In this document: positions 11,237 to 23,399 of the stretch, piece after piece
Position numbering within the stretch: the first letter of the stretch is position 1
Layout: every line of letters begins with the position of its first letter
DNA from: Lepidurus packardi
Taxonomy: Eukaryota > Arthropoda > Branchiopoda > Notostraca > Triopsidae
DNA length: 64,000 bases
Direction of reading: 5' to 3'
NCBI GenBank assembly: GCA_023053545.1
Contig: JAKZAN010000003.1
Span: 777,501-841,500 of the forward strand
Notes under the pieces: generated by a model
Told to the model about the DNA's origin: nothing
What the model saw: only the letters and a program-made list of their open reading frames with translations
The model's database searches: none
Position numbers and translations under genes: made by a program

Positions 11237-11640
11237 CTACCTTTCCCAATGAATACAGTTTTTCCTTTGTGTGCCCATTATTCTCATTATTATTATTACT
11301 AGTACTATTTTACTAGTTATGCTAGTAATTGCTATGCCCTGATATACCTCTTTAGATCTCGTTATGTTTTTTTTATTTTTCCTTATATTCTGTATTAAGA
11401 GCTTAGCTGGTTTCTCCGATTTCACGTTTACTAAGTGGATTTCCTTATTGGCGGCAGTTCCACTGTGTCCAGGTTTGTCATGTTTTTGCCTTTCGGCAAT
11501 TTGTGTTTGGCAAGTATTGTCAAACGAGTAGTGATTTCCTCCACAGTTTCGGCACTTTCGCGCATTATCGGCACACTTATTCGTCTTGTGATGCCCAGAA
11601 CATTTCACACATGTATGTGCGAAATGTATGTGGGTTTCGC
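11237..11640 (-). mobile_element. LINE ORF1 fragment with zinc knuckles
   Basis: A minus-strand frame starts with KCSGHHKTNKC and CRNCGGNHYSFDNTC. These are tandem CCHC-type knuckles as found at the end of ORF1 in jockey/I/R1-like LINEs. The spacing matches the degenerate knuckles of the larger LINE at 28,330-28,490. The tail after the knuckles is not recognisable. The piece is truncated on both sides. Confidence 0.65.
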
Positions 11641-11719
11641 TTCACGCTTCACCGCTTCAATAATGGGGGTGATCAAAGCACTCAGTTTCTCTTCATCATT
11701 GACATAGTCAGCGTGCGGA

Positions 11720-12010
11720 GCAGTTGATCGACTTCGAGACTATCGATAGTTTTCGAATCCTTTCTGCAATGTGGTTGCTCTGCTGCGACGAGGGCTATAT
11801 GTTTGTTCCATAACAGCTTAAGAGTCATATGTCATGGCATGGTACCTTACTACCTGTTTCGGCTGGATTACTGAGGTTCCCCAGACACGAGGCGCTTATT
11901 TCCTCCTTTGTATTCTCGAGAAGTTGATTTATTCGGTCTTCTCTTTCACAAATTCCAGTCGGAGTCGTTTCTTCAACCTTCAGAGGGCTGACAGTTTCTT
12001 GGCTATGAGT
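11720..12010 (-). mobile_element. LINE reverse transcriptase fragment
   Basis: At the DNA level this is clearly homologous to 24,621-24,895, sharing CAGTTGATCGACTTCGAGAC and TTATTCGGTCTTCTCTTTCAC, among others. That stretch is part of a degraded LINE ORF2. No open frame remains. It lies beside an ORF1 knuckle fragment, but the order ORF2 then ORF1 in transcription sense shows these are not one colinear copy. Confidence 0.6.
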
Positions 12011-12181
12011 CAAAGCGGAATTTGGTTTCAACTTGGATTCCATCAGCTAAAGTTTATAACCGAGGCAATTCCAACGTCACAAAGCAGACTTCGTGTCACT
12101 GGGATGTGAGTATTTACGTTAAAATCGAAGCCTTACTTTTTGGCTTTCAAACAGCCTGCTTCCGAAAATCCTAAATTAAAA

Positions 12182-12960
12182 TCACATATAATTGGTAACA
12201 ACACCGTAAAAATAAATGAATACAAACGACATACATTGCAGTTCAACTATGAAGTAGAAAAAACTTTGAGTTGAAAAAGCCACGCCCATTACCTTTGGAG
12301 CAACGACTTCAGTACTTCCAGCCGCTCTTTCTGTACCTCTTGGACTTTCACGAGATTCTTCCTTAATCATCAGAGATTCTCCAATATCCCAGCGGAATTG
12401 CCATATGAGTCTTTCTGCCCGGCTACTCTTTAATTTCTTCCTTTGAGTTTCTTCAGGCGTGAAAGTGATGCTGTTAGTGGTACCTGGAATTGCTTCGTTA
12501 ATGCTGTTTTTGGTAGTTGCAGTTGCCTCCTCTTCCCCAGTAGCATTATGAGTAGTCTTGTACTCTACGCTGCCGACTCCCTTTCTAACTTCGGGTTGAG
12601 TCGAATCATCCAAAGCAAATATTTGGTTCAACTCGCCTTCATACTCGACGTGAGCTCTGGTAATTCCAGCTCTTCTGTTCTTGTCTATGGTTCCCTTCTT
12701 TCGCCTTACTACGGTCTTGTACCGGCTTTCGCACTGGATCTAGGTTCTTGTTGATGATAATACTGTAGCCAGGTCAGTCGAAATCTGGTCCCACGTGTTC
12801 ATTTTCTCACGGAACGTTTTCATCGGGCCTACTTGTTCTATATATTGATTGTACTTGTCCAATACAAATTTCGTCTCGCTTTCCGACCACTCGCATGCCG
12901 CCGGTTATTTAGTCAGGACTTCGGCTGTGGCTTCTTCTAGTTCGATGATTCCTTGTTCTT
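12182..12960 (-). pseudogene. Myb/SANT-like DNA-binding protein pseudogene
   Basis: The minus strand reads EWSESETKFVLDKYNQYIEQ, then TFREKMNTWDQISTDLA, then CESRYKTVVRRKKGTIDKN, and then LNQIFALDDSTQPEV. Spaced tryptophans, a W-x-x-I step and a basic RYKTVxxRKK helix are typical of the Myb/SANT-like domains found in many transposon-derived and regulatory proteins of animals. The frame is broken by TAA just upstream of the domain and by TAG in the middle of it (between STRT and IQCES). The last 149 codons (12,182-12,631) are open. It could be a relic of a host gene or of a DNA transposon's accessory gene. It sits between LINE and BEL fragments, with no terminal repeats seen. Confidence 0.65.
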
Positions 12961-13139
12961 CAAGGTATTTTCTTGATACAGCCTGCCCTTTGATTTCTCA
13001 TAATATATTTCCGAATCAATAAGAGAATATTTGTTTAGTCCTAAAATTACCGGTTTAGTCCTAAAATTACCAGCGTCCTCCACTGGGGGTAGCGAATCCG
13101 AGATTTGATTTCCCTTGCTCAAGGACGCGCACCTGATGA

Positions 13140-16100
13140 TACATTTTATCTATATCGGAGCAGACTGGTTTCCAATCCTGGCGGAACCGTAGGAGGACTC
13201 CCAAGATGCTGCTTATAAATTCTGGTCCCTTAATCAACGCTTCATTTCGCGATTTTCCTTCGCAGGTCGTCGAAGCATCGAGGACAACGCGTACATTTTT
13301 TTGGCTTGTTTGGATTGTTTACGGAGCGTTGAGGTAATTACCATGTCCGTCCATCTGGTCCAGGTAGTTCGGAGCTCTGTAGGCGCTTAGCAAAGCCGCC
13401 ATCAATATATTCGTCAATCACATCTGCATAACGTGAGGCCAGTGTTGGGTCTTGTTTGAAACGACGTTCCAACATAAAAAGACGACAAAGAGCTTGATTT
13501 CGATTGTTAGGGAGGATGACGTCATCATTTGTCCATGAGAGTCCTGTTTCATAGTGTTCACCGTTGTGTAGAGTGGTATTTTCCAGAATCGTCAGTGCTC
13601 GATTTTCTTCCTGAGTTTTCGGATTATCGATGAGCTTAACGCCAAGAGAATCAATCTTCCAGAAATTCTGGATAGTGGCTTCAAGGTCGTATTCGGAATT
13701 ATTGCCGTGGATGAAGTTGACGTTAAGAAACGTATCGGATTTTGTCTTTGCAGGTTGGTCAAGCGATCCAACAACGCACCAACCGAACGCTGTTAACAAG
13801 GCTCGCGGTCCTCTGAAACCCTCAGGTGGCTTTCGCATATCCATATACTCATGGGTTGCTGGAACGTCCATACCGATTAAAACGGTAACCTGCATGGGGT
13901 CAATCAAAGATATATCAAGATTCGCTAAATAAATCCATTTAGATTTTTCGGTTGGTCAGTTTATCTTTCTTCGGGACAGATTAAGTTTCGAATCAGTGCT
14001 GACTTTAGAGAATTTGAGGCGACAGCGTCCAAACTTAGATAAGGCTTCGAACCGGACAGTTTGACTTGAAAATTCCGGGTCGCTTCCATGAAAAGTGCCT
14101 AGACGAAGCGATCGCGTGGGTCCTTCAAGGTTAAGCTCTTTATCTGCTTTGTCATGGATTAGAGAAACTTCGCTTCCTGAATCCAATAGTGCGAAGGTAT
14201 GGAATTGGCGTCCATTCTCTTGTAAATGAAACCACATGTCCGTGAGAAATCGAATCATCGCTGGGTTTTGGAATGGCTTGCCCTTCAGTCGAAGATCGTT
14301 TAGGTAAAACTCTTTGAGCGCCATGTAGCAAGGAATGAAGGAAAGATTTGCAATCATCGGTTCCACATTCAAGCTTTTTGGCAATTTGTAGAGAAATTTT
14401 GTTGAACGAGACAGCGAAAACAACATCCCTTTTCTCTTACTAATAGCGCTCTTTGGGTTGGGGTCTTCGATGTAAGCACGGAGCCTTTGGCAGGGTCGTG
14501 CCTTTCATTGGAAAAACAGCATTCCCTTGCGAAATTGACGGGTCGTCAGAGGTTGCCAATACCGTTGGGACTGTGGGGTGTGCAGGATGTTTCGGCTGGC
14601 TAAATTTCGGGTCACTCGTTCGTTTCCCATTGTTGGTTCTCTCCTTCAGCGTGGTAAGGGGCCGAAACATCATCTCTGCGGTGACGTAATCGTTTAACCC
14701 TTGTCAAGGTATTTGAGGGTGGACGACCTTGTGAGGAGAATTTTGAAAAGCTCTTTACGCCATTGACTTCGAAGTTTATCAGGAAGTTTGTTCATAACTT
14801 GCTCCAACATGCCTCCAGAATGCAACTCGTGCCCATGACCAGTGTGATCGAGTGTTGAAACAATTCCGTGAAGCCTCCTGGCGAAAAATTTTATGGATTC
14901 GAAGTTATCGGTGTTGAGGCTTGGAAGTTCGATTAAATTTCGAAGGTAAGCGCGAGAAACAAAATGCGGGTTACCATATCGACGGTAAAGCTCTTCGAGT
15001 GCTTGCCAGTAAAGCTCAGGGCTATGGAGGTAATCTGCAATACTCTGGGAAACGTTTGGGTGTAGGTATGTACGCAGAAGGGTTAAACGATATGAGTTGG
15101 AAGGGTCAATGTCATGAAGGAGGGTCTTGAATGACGATAAAACATTGGCCACTCTTTGGGATTGCCGGACAACTTCTCAATGTCAATTTTTGGTAAGTGA
15201 GTGCCAAGCTAGGATGAATTTGCAGATAATTGTGGGGTCACCTCGCGCCGGTGCATCCAATCATCGGCTCTAGTATTAACGGTGAAGTTTGGCGATACCA
15301 ACTCAGCATTATTTGAACTGGCTGAGCTGAAACCCATGTTGAATGGTGATGGAAACGATATGGAGCTATTTGCGGGGTTATTCGTCTATGAGTGGGACTT
15401 GAAGAACAGTGTATAAACGATCCAAATCCTATTTCAGGTCGTTCCGGCGGTCGTTGGAATACTGTGGAGGGGGGGGGGGTATCTGGGGCAGTTGTTCAGC
15501 TTCGGAACGGTTTGTAGGAATTTGAGGTAGAGGTTCCTCGTGGACCTGCACAGAGAGATTCATCCTTGCAGAATCTAGCAGTCTATAATTCGCTGGTAAG
15601 AGAACAGGAATCTCCTCATCTTCTCGGCGTTTCTGCGAATAAGATTTTCTTCCATTCGTTTTTTCTCCACTGTGTTGACCATCCTCTGCTGCTGCCGCCG
15701 TGCTTCTATTTAGGATTGACGTCTCCGCAGCTCATCTTCTATCTGTTGTAGCTATTTTGCTCTTGCCTTTTATCGCGAATCACTTGTTGCAATTGAAACT
15801 CAGCTACCGCTCGCTGCAATTCGGCCACTTGAAGAGGGGAAGACCTTGTAGATGTGCGAGATACTGATCGGGAAGCAATTGAGGATGCAGGTTCGCCGGC
15901 CCGTGACTAAAGATATTCGTCCACCTCTTTAAAACATTTGTTGGTCCTTTCTTCAAGTTCTTTTGCTATATCGTTGCTCAGCTTTTAACCGTGGGCCTCC
16001 CAATCTTTGGGCGTGGATATATGTGCCATGGTGGTTTGGACATTCATTAAACTGTTCAGCAACGTTGCGTCTTAAAATACGTATCAAATCACTAATATCT

Positions 16101-16190
16101 TCGATGCATTTTAAAAGTTTCATCTTAGTTTGGGTTCGGAGTGTCTTTTCGATCTTTGGGTTAGGTTAACTTCTTCGATTTCATCTTCTC
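13140..16190 (-). mobile_element. BEL/Pao element: gag, protease and start of reverse transcriptase
   Basis: In transcription order from high to low coordinate there is a gag N-terminal region with a Gln/Glu-rich coiled-coil stretch (about 15,780-15,960). Next is a gag core (14,694-15,152) with SRAYLRNLIELPSL and the DUF1759-like pattern. A protease follows (13,956-14,426) with LLDSGSEVSLI, and then the Pao-type region before the RT (13,338-13,907) with IGMDVPATHEY and GWCVVGSL. No open frame spans it, and several breaks are present, so it is an old fossil. The LTRs were not identified. A likely continuation lies at 9,230-9,740. Confidence 0.85.
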
Positions 16191-16199
16191 CATCCACTG

Positions 16200-16340
16200 A
16201 TGAGACGTCGACATTTACAGGGGAAATTTGTCACAAATCCAAAGAACAAAGAATGTTTTTCAGGATTGTAAGAAATGACGAGTTTCTAAATGAATTTGCG
16301 AATTTCAATAACAGGATTCCCGGTCATTATATAATTTATT
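16200..16340. other. no feature recognised
   Basis: Short stretch between the BEL gag end and the LINE 3' end. Nothing supportable was seen. Confidence 0.3.
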
Positions 16341-17330
16341 TAGGCGTAGGCTTATGCCTATTGCCTTTCTTACAGTCTCTACAATCTGGATTTCCATAAT
16401 CACCATAACATCATGAGTGGGTTTGTGTTCCACTCTTAACTCGGGTGAACAAACCACGAGTGAGGAAACTTGTTTGAAATGACTAGGGTTGATGGGTGCG
16501 AGATAAAAATAACGTAAAAGGGTTTGTGAAACAGGGCTTAAAATTAGCGACAGGAATCAATAGCTTTCTGAATGAAGGTGACAAGGGCGGGAAAAGCCTT
16601 CGAGGTAGTAAGTACAGAGTTTACACTAAAATGAACTTTAAGTTTGCTCAGTTCTCGTAGAAGTTCAGCTCTCTCCTTATTAATTCTTCGTCAGTGAAAC
16701 AATAAGTGGGGTAGGTGTTGTTTGGACCGGTCTTGGCAGGCACATATGTCAGAGTCCGTTTTAGCCATTCGTTTTAAGTAGCATTTAGTTGGGAAGTGTG
16801 TCGTTCTTAGTTGGATTAGCTTGCTTAAGATAGGTCTGGTTATTTGAAGGTATGCAATATCCCGAGAAGGGATAGTGATGAGATCTTTCAATGGGTTTGT
16901 ACAGTTTTGACATCGTTCCCTCCATTGGGTCATTATCATTACGTCTATTTGTTCCAGGGCTTCTTTTTCGGACTTCGGACGTGTTTTCCATGCTTTAGCC
17001 GTGAGGAGTCTAGCTCTCTCTGAACAAGACAGGTACCGTTTATGCTTGGAGTATTTTGCTTGTGTGGGCCATTCATTCCAATTCCGTCTTGCGAAATTCC
17101 TTAGCATTGATTTCTGGAGTATAAGGTCCAGCGGAGGGAGACCCGCTTCCACTTCTAATGCTGCTGATGGCGTCGTTGATAGGGCTCCTGTGATAATAAG
17201 GAGTCCCATTCGTAATAGTTGATTCAATGGGAGTAGATCAGTCTGTGAGATGTTGTTCCAAGCTGCGTATCCGTACCTCCGGATTCCCGGTCGATGCAGT
17301 ATGAAAGTCGCGTAACGATGCATTGGACGA
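16341..17330 (-). mobile_element. LINE 3' end: C-terminal part of ORF2 plus 3' UTR
   Basis: A minus-strand frame (16,691-17,323) reads RYGYAAWNNISQTDLLPLNQ, GALSTTPSAALEVEAGLPPL, and further on LSKLIQLRTTHFPTKCYLKR and HLPHLLFH. This is the post-RT region of the same LINE family as at 25,905-28,270 and 56,331-60,940. Below the frame a short hairpin (TAGGC-TTAT-GCCTA, 16,347-16,360) matches hairpins at the 3' ends of the other two copies. The piece is truncated at its 5' side, so the RT core is missing. Confidence 0.85.
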
Positions 17331-17625
17331 AATTCGGTTTATAAAAGAACACGAGGTCGGAATGAAAGTCGAAATAAATGTACACGATGAGAACATCGAT
17401 GACTTTTGGACGAGTTCTATATTCCCCACCCAAATTACCATTAAAAACAAGCATACAAAGACAGAGGAACTACCAAATAATAATTTTAGAGTTTCGAGAG
17501 CATTGTACGAGAGCATTGTTTCGAGAGCATTGTTCAGAGTAACTACCCTAAGTCTCCCAATCACCAAGACTCCCCAACCCGTCCGTCTTCCATTAGCTCA
17601 AGGCTCAAGCTCATTTTCCCTAAAA
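17331..17625. other. unannotated spacer with a small direct repeat
   Basis: No gene recognised. At about 17,493-17,538 the unit TTTCGAGAGCATTG occurs three times with small changes. The inner edge of the right inverted-repeat arm follows an A9 run (17,622-17,630). Confidence 0.4.
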
Positions 17626-18696
17626 AAAAACGTACGTATATCGTCCCCGGCTGGTAAGGCAACGTTTCCAATTAAGCAGAAAATGTCAAGGACCGGTCAC
17701 AATGGGGTTGACCCTTAATGATTATCCTGACCTTGGCATTCCACCCGGAACACTTCTGTATTTAAGAAGCATAGTCCTTTATATGGATAGTACAAGGTCA
17801 TGTCAGTTAACCAGTCCCAGTGTGAGTCAGTCCAAGTGAAGACGGGTCGATTAGTCAGATCCTGATCAAGTCTCAAGAATGACAACCTTCACCTTTCACT
17901 TATGCCATACCACACAAGCTTACCATACAATACTTTTAAGGTTACCACTCTTAGATAACCTAACCGAAAATCGTTCGAAGCGAACGTTCTAAACTCAATA
18001 AACTATCGTGACAGTAATGTAGATCTCAGTGTTTTAGAATACGTTTGATAAACGTGGGACCAGAACGTTCAATTTACCTGAAGATCCCTCGCTACCCATT
18101 ATTCTGAAGAGTTCGGGCGTGACCCCGTTTCTAGCAGAGCTTAACAGAACGTTCGACACGAGCGATTTTATTTGCTTCTAGAAGATTCGTTTGAAGTCTG
18201 GTTCCGAATAAACATAGCAAATAATTTCTTAAATTGTCTGATCTATATTACTGACACAGTACTTTTCAACTTTAGAACATTCGATTCGAACGATTCAAAA
18301 TATTCGAATCGGACTATATCTGTTTGGCTGCCATCAGACTTGTTTGGAGTCCGATTTGCATGAAACCTAACCTAACAAAAATCGCTTTAACCGAACGTTC
18401 TAAACTCAACAAACTTTCGGCTCGAATGGAATATCGTTCGAACGGAACTTTTTAAGCCCAGCAAACTACCGTCGCAGTAATGTAGATTACGGTGATCTAG
18501 AATACGTTTGTTCATTTTTTATGCAAATCGGACTGCAAACCAATTTGCTGAAAGAAAGAAAATTATTATCGTTCCAATCAAACAGCTTAAAGGGAATTAG
18601 GATGCGCAAGAAGGGAAAAAATTAGAGGAACCACAAGAATATCAGCGAACAGATGACAGAGAATGAAGAACCTAACTCGGACAAAAGTAGGACAGA

Positions 18697-19117
18697 ATGT
18701 ACTGTACTGTTGGAGTACTGGGGTGGACTGAGTGCTCCACTGTTGTGCATCGAGTGCTAGGCTGGTGCAGCATTGGTTGAGCACTGGAGTACAGTGAGTG
18801 CTGATCTGGTGCGTGCTGGTGAACACTGAGTGAACGGCTGGTGCACACCGGGTGTTGCACTGGGTGCAGTGGTGTTACACCGGTGCAGCACCCGTGCACA
18901 GTGGTAGAATACCGGTGCATACTGAGTGCAGGACCGATGAAGCACCGGTGCGCACTGAGTGCTACATTGGTTTGCACTGAGGTGATCTGAGTGCTGCACT
19001 GGGGTGCACCGGGTGTTGCAGTGGGCGCACTGCATGCTACACTGGTGCTGCAATGGTGCAGTACTGGTGCACACTTGTGCTTTACCAATGCACACTGGTG
19101 CCTTACCAGAGCACTAT
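18697..19117 (-). repeat. GTGCA/CACCAGTG minisatellite (right arm)
   Basis: Inverted, apparently identical partner of the minisatellite at 7,690-8,110. The frames through it are composition artefacts. Confidence 0.75.
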
Positions 19118-21186
19118 CGTTCCAACCGAAAACCTTAAAGAGAATAAGGATCCACCAGAAGGAAACCAAGCTACACAACACCGCTCAAAGAGAATAAGGA
19201 TCCGTCACAAGAGAAAGAACGAGAGAACCACAAGAATAACAGCGAACATATTATGGAGAATAACGAACCGAAAAAGAATCCTTCGAATCCATCCAAATTC
19301 TTCGAATCCATACATTACCGTGACAGTAATGTACATCACATTGTTTCTACAACAGTTATTTAAAGTTCAATTTTAATGAAATTACACAAAAACTTTTTAA
19401 ATGATTCTAGCTACATTACTGTCACCGCAGATTTTAAAGTTTACAACGTTTGCTTCGAACAATTTTGCTTCTTGCAAATTTGTTTGAATTCTGGTGTGTA
19501 AAAAACATTGCTAAAACTATTGAGAATAGTTGTATCTACATTACTGTCACAGTAGTTTGTTAAGTTTACAACGCTTGATTCGGACGAATTTGTTTTGCTT
19601 CTTGCAGATTTGTTTGAATTCTGATACGCACAAACTGTAGAGAAAAACTTTAAAAATTGTTTAATCTACACTACTGTTGTAAGGGCAGTTTCTAATGTTT
19701 GCAACGTTCGATTTGAACATTTTTTGTTTTGCTACTTCCGATTTGTTTGAAGTTTGATTTCGACATAATCGGCATGTTTACAGTGGTTACTAAGCTACAT
19801 CGCATCGGTCGGCACTGCTAGGCTCCTCAAGAATGTGTCAACTGCTAGTGCAGGGAAAACCAACAAACGCTAATGAGCTAATGATGAATGACAAGGCCCC
19901 AGGTAAACAAGTATCATAGAGTCTATAAACAAACGACCACATGGCGGACATAGACCCCTGCGCCGAGTAAGTTTCCTTCTTTATGTCAAGCAAAACGTAG
20001 GACGATTTTTTTAACCGAGTTTAGCCAGTACAATTTAATTTTTCCTATTAGAGTTCGTTATAGATATTCCCATGACATTGGAAATTTTACAAAACCAACA
20101 AGGTCCTGGCCACGATTAAAGAATTGAAAGAACGGACAAGCTATAAAAGCTACCGGGGAAATTCCATAACCGCCTAGTCTTAGAACTTCTAGACCAGCTC
20201 CAAGAAAGGAACATTTGTTTGTAGAATCCACAAACACTGACTTTCCTCTTTACTTTCCCTCGCTAGAGCACTGGCTCTAAAGGTAGGGCAAGTATTGACC
20301 ACTTTCTGCATGGAATGGGCGGGGTTTCCGTTACCGAATGAACTAGAAACTTATTAGATTAGATTTAGCTAGCGCAGAGTGCCTCAACACTTGGAGCGCA
20401 AGTGGCAAGTTCGCACTGGGGAAAACAAGAAGATACAGGTATATTATTCAAAACCCATTGACGCATTGTGAAAAAGCGGCTCCTGATGATGAATTCTTTT
20501 CAATTACATCTAAATAACCTTCAATAGCCCTTCCTGGCTCCAGGTAACTTTCAATGACTTCCAAACAACCTTCAAATGACCTCTAAATAACCTTCAGTGA
20601 CCTCAACAGCCTTTTTTTGGGCTTCGTGTAACCTTCAAATGAACGTCATTTGAAACGTGTGCAACGCAATAGACCCATGCCCTAAAAGTCGCATGTTTTC
20701 ACGTCGGGGTGTTTCTTGGTTGGTTGAGAAAGGGGACGTTTAGGCGTGACCACTGCTCTGCTACTGGCCATCCATCGTTCACTTTTTACTACGACAAATC
20801 GTTTGTTTACAAGGCAAGCACGCGTGGAACGAGTACATCTACTCAATTCAAAGTCATTCCAGTAACGTTAGTGCGTCCAAAGGATTCCAAAGCAAAAAAC
20901 TATACAAAATCAACACTAAATCTGTCAGCAGAACACTAAACGGTATCCCTAAACGTCGTGTGTATTCTCGGCCAGAGTTTTTCTTTGGTTTACTACAAAT
21001 TGACTTTTTTTAGATTCCAGTGGATTTGTAAATAATAAATTATGCGATTTCCATGGAACAGGGACAAAACTTACATGAAATAATGTGACATACATGGTTA
21101 ATTTGATACATCCAAATCGTAATATTTGGCTTGGGTTTCCAGCAGATTTACCCAAAAGTTTTATGGTAACTTATACTTATTGTCAC

Positions 21187-21348
21187 TAAGTTTCCTTTCC
21201 TTGGCTGTGACGGAGTGAGTTGTCTACTCGGTTATAGCATTTCGACTGGTGTATTTCCCCAAAAGACCCCCTATCCCCAACGATAACAACAACTTACATT
21301 CCCGTCGACGACAACCCTCAGGCAGGAGCGAGGCCTCTCGCTACATTA
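21187..21348. mobile_element. small insertion unique to the right arm
   Basis: About 160 bp interrupt the alignment with the left arm. The sequence TTATTGTCACT stands on both sides of it, once just before and once at its end. That looks like a target-site duplication or a slipped direct repeat. No coding potential was seen. Its class cannot be told. Confidence 0.4.
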
Positions 21349-21599
21349 TTGTCACTTATTATCAAGTAGCTTATTATCAGCTTTTTGGCATAGATACCAT
21401 GCCAGTCGACCATCAAACAAATCTGCTGGCCTGAAAACCGATTTTCCATGAGCCATTCTACAATCGCTTGGTAAACTTGCTAAGTATTATTTAACAAATT
21501 TTACAATATAAAATAAGGCGAGCTTCTAGTGACTACAAGGTTAGTACCTCCTAGTCAATACCTTGGTTAATACCTCTAGCAACTGATAAGCAGAATATA

Positions 21600-22320
21600 A
21601 TTAGAGCTTTGAAATTGCTCTACAGCCATTCATTCAAGAACAAAACCAAGCAGCCTTTGGAACCCCTGGCTACTGTTGATGCAATCCAAGAAGAAGCAGA
21701 CGCTAGAGACAAAGCATGCCAGACCTCACTTTAGCCACTCCTTTGCTTGCAGCTGGCGTAAATATCGGCCTCTTAGCCTTCTCACGCCTCACGATCAGTT
21801 CCAAAGGTGCTTAAAACATAAAATAGGCAAAGGGTTCAACCTATGTTCTCTTTCGGCGCATCTAAGGAAAGGTGACCCTGCTCAAAGTAGCCACGCCTCT
21901 TCCATTTCGGACGGTGCAGGTTCCACTGGTTCCTCAGAAGTAAGCCATCATTCATTAGGAAAAGCTTTCAAGCTCCTTTTTAATTCTCATTTTTGACAGA
22001 GTGGTGACGCTGTAACCAAGTTTTTGGACCCGTCCGTTTGACGTCTTTGTCCGTTTGAAGTCTTTGTCGAACGTTTACTTGATTCATTAAAAAACTACTG
22101 GGACCAATGCATGGGTGGTCCATATGCTCGTAGTTTGTTTGGACCAAAGAAATACGAGGAGTGGAGTGAAAGTTGGCTTGACTTGCACGAAATGGAAGTG
22201 GTCAAATTCCAGAGTCCTTACGCGGCTCATAAGGAAATCTTTCACCCTCCACCCTTGTTACCGAACTACAGGGCCAATTACATGGCAAGTAATCCGTCGT
22301 TTTTATCAACTTATTATTAA
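21600..22320 (+). other. coding-like block in the right arm, unknown product
   Basis: Partner of the block at 4,679-5,540. Open stretches at 21,676-21,996 (contains SSEVSHHSLGKAFK) and 22,111-22,320 (RSLFGPKKYEEWSESWLDL, ending SNPSFLSTYY) keep the same frame as the left copy. No domain recognised. The segment joining them has suffered indels relative to the left arm. Confidence 0.3.
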
Positions 22321-22820
22321 TTTAGAATCTCTAAGGTTCACTACCAGTACATAAAGAAATGGCTTGAGTTAAACCTTTTGCTAAATTACCCTTTTTGCAT
22401 GTAGTTGGTAATCAGTTTATTTCTTAGTTGGCTAATCGTTAGTTAATTGAGTTATTTCAAAATTTGTTCTCTACAATGAATTTTTTAACATTTAATTTAA
22501 AATTAAACTGGAACGCAGCTGTGGCTGGCCAGCATCCCCTAGGAAAGCCTCTCCTGGTGGCGTTTAGCGTGTTTTGTCAGAATAAGTGGCTTAAAAATGG
22601 TACTTTTCCGAAGGTTTAGAGGTAAAAAACAAGTTGGAAATATTCCCTATCACTTGGACTTAATCTGTATACCTAATTTAACCTCTACGTGTGCCAAGTA
22701 AGCCAGTTCTTACCATTTGTAATAAGGATAACAGGCTGTCAGTTGCCCCACAGTGCAACAAGCGGTTTGTGAACTATTCGGAATTTGTTCCAACGTTTAG
22801 ACAACGCTCTGACTTTCCTC

Positions 22821-23399
22821 TGAATTTAATGCTATTTAAATATTATGTGTAGAATGCATTCAAGCTTTAATTTGATAATAAGTTATTCATCATTGTTTTC
22901 ATAAACAGTTTTTGTTTCTCTTGATAAAATAGGTTCCGCCCAGAGAAGCAAACTTTGTTCAGTGAACCGCAGCCATTTACAACCATGGTGTTCTTCTTTG
23001 GTTTGTGTTTTTGTTGATTTTGTCTGGATTCTCCAAAAGTTTTTGTTTAAGTATCTAAAAGCAATTTATTTCCGTATAACTAGCCGATCACACAGTCAGC
23101 TTAGAAACGACGACAACGTTTTTCTTAGAAATCTGGGTTACTCCTTATTGGTCTGACGTGCCACGGGAATTCCAAAAGTTAACATTTTCAAATGAAAACA
23201 AAAAGCAAAATATTTGACACCAATAATTGTATCTACTCGGCTTTCTAATTATGTGATCCGAAACACAAGGTGTTTCAGCTGCTGCGAAAACATTCGAGTT
23301 ATTCTTTTCATCGAAACATTTGACGTCGAAGTCGGCTATGACTAAGGGTGTAGTAAGAGTGAAACAGGATTTTTGAGGTAATTGATGTCTTCTGACTTA
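22821..23399. other. unannotated stretch
   Basis: About 580 bp of A/T-rich sequence outside the inverted repeat. Several short frames exist but none resembles a known protein. Confidence 0.35.

Larger units (their letters stand above)
17626..22820 (-). repeat. right arm of the giant inverted repeat
   Basis: Reverse complement of the left arm (4,085-9,211). The stretch 18,587-19,376 matches 7,431-8,220 with no difference that I could find. Every overlapping reading frame there translates identically, whereas flanking parts show point changes and indels. Counterparts of the left-arm repeats are the minisatellite at about 18,697-19,117, the 128-bp repeats at about 19,385-19,760 and the GAAGGTTA units at 20,495-20,640. 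An extra piece of about 160 bp (21,187-21,348) is absent from the left arm. Confidence 0.85.

Noticed and set aside
17323-17718. 131-codon plus-strand frame
   Set aside because: It crosses the inner edge of the inverted repeat and has no recognisable domain, so it is a chance frame.
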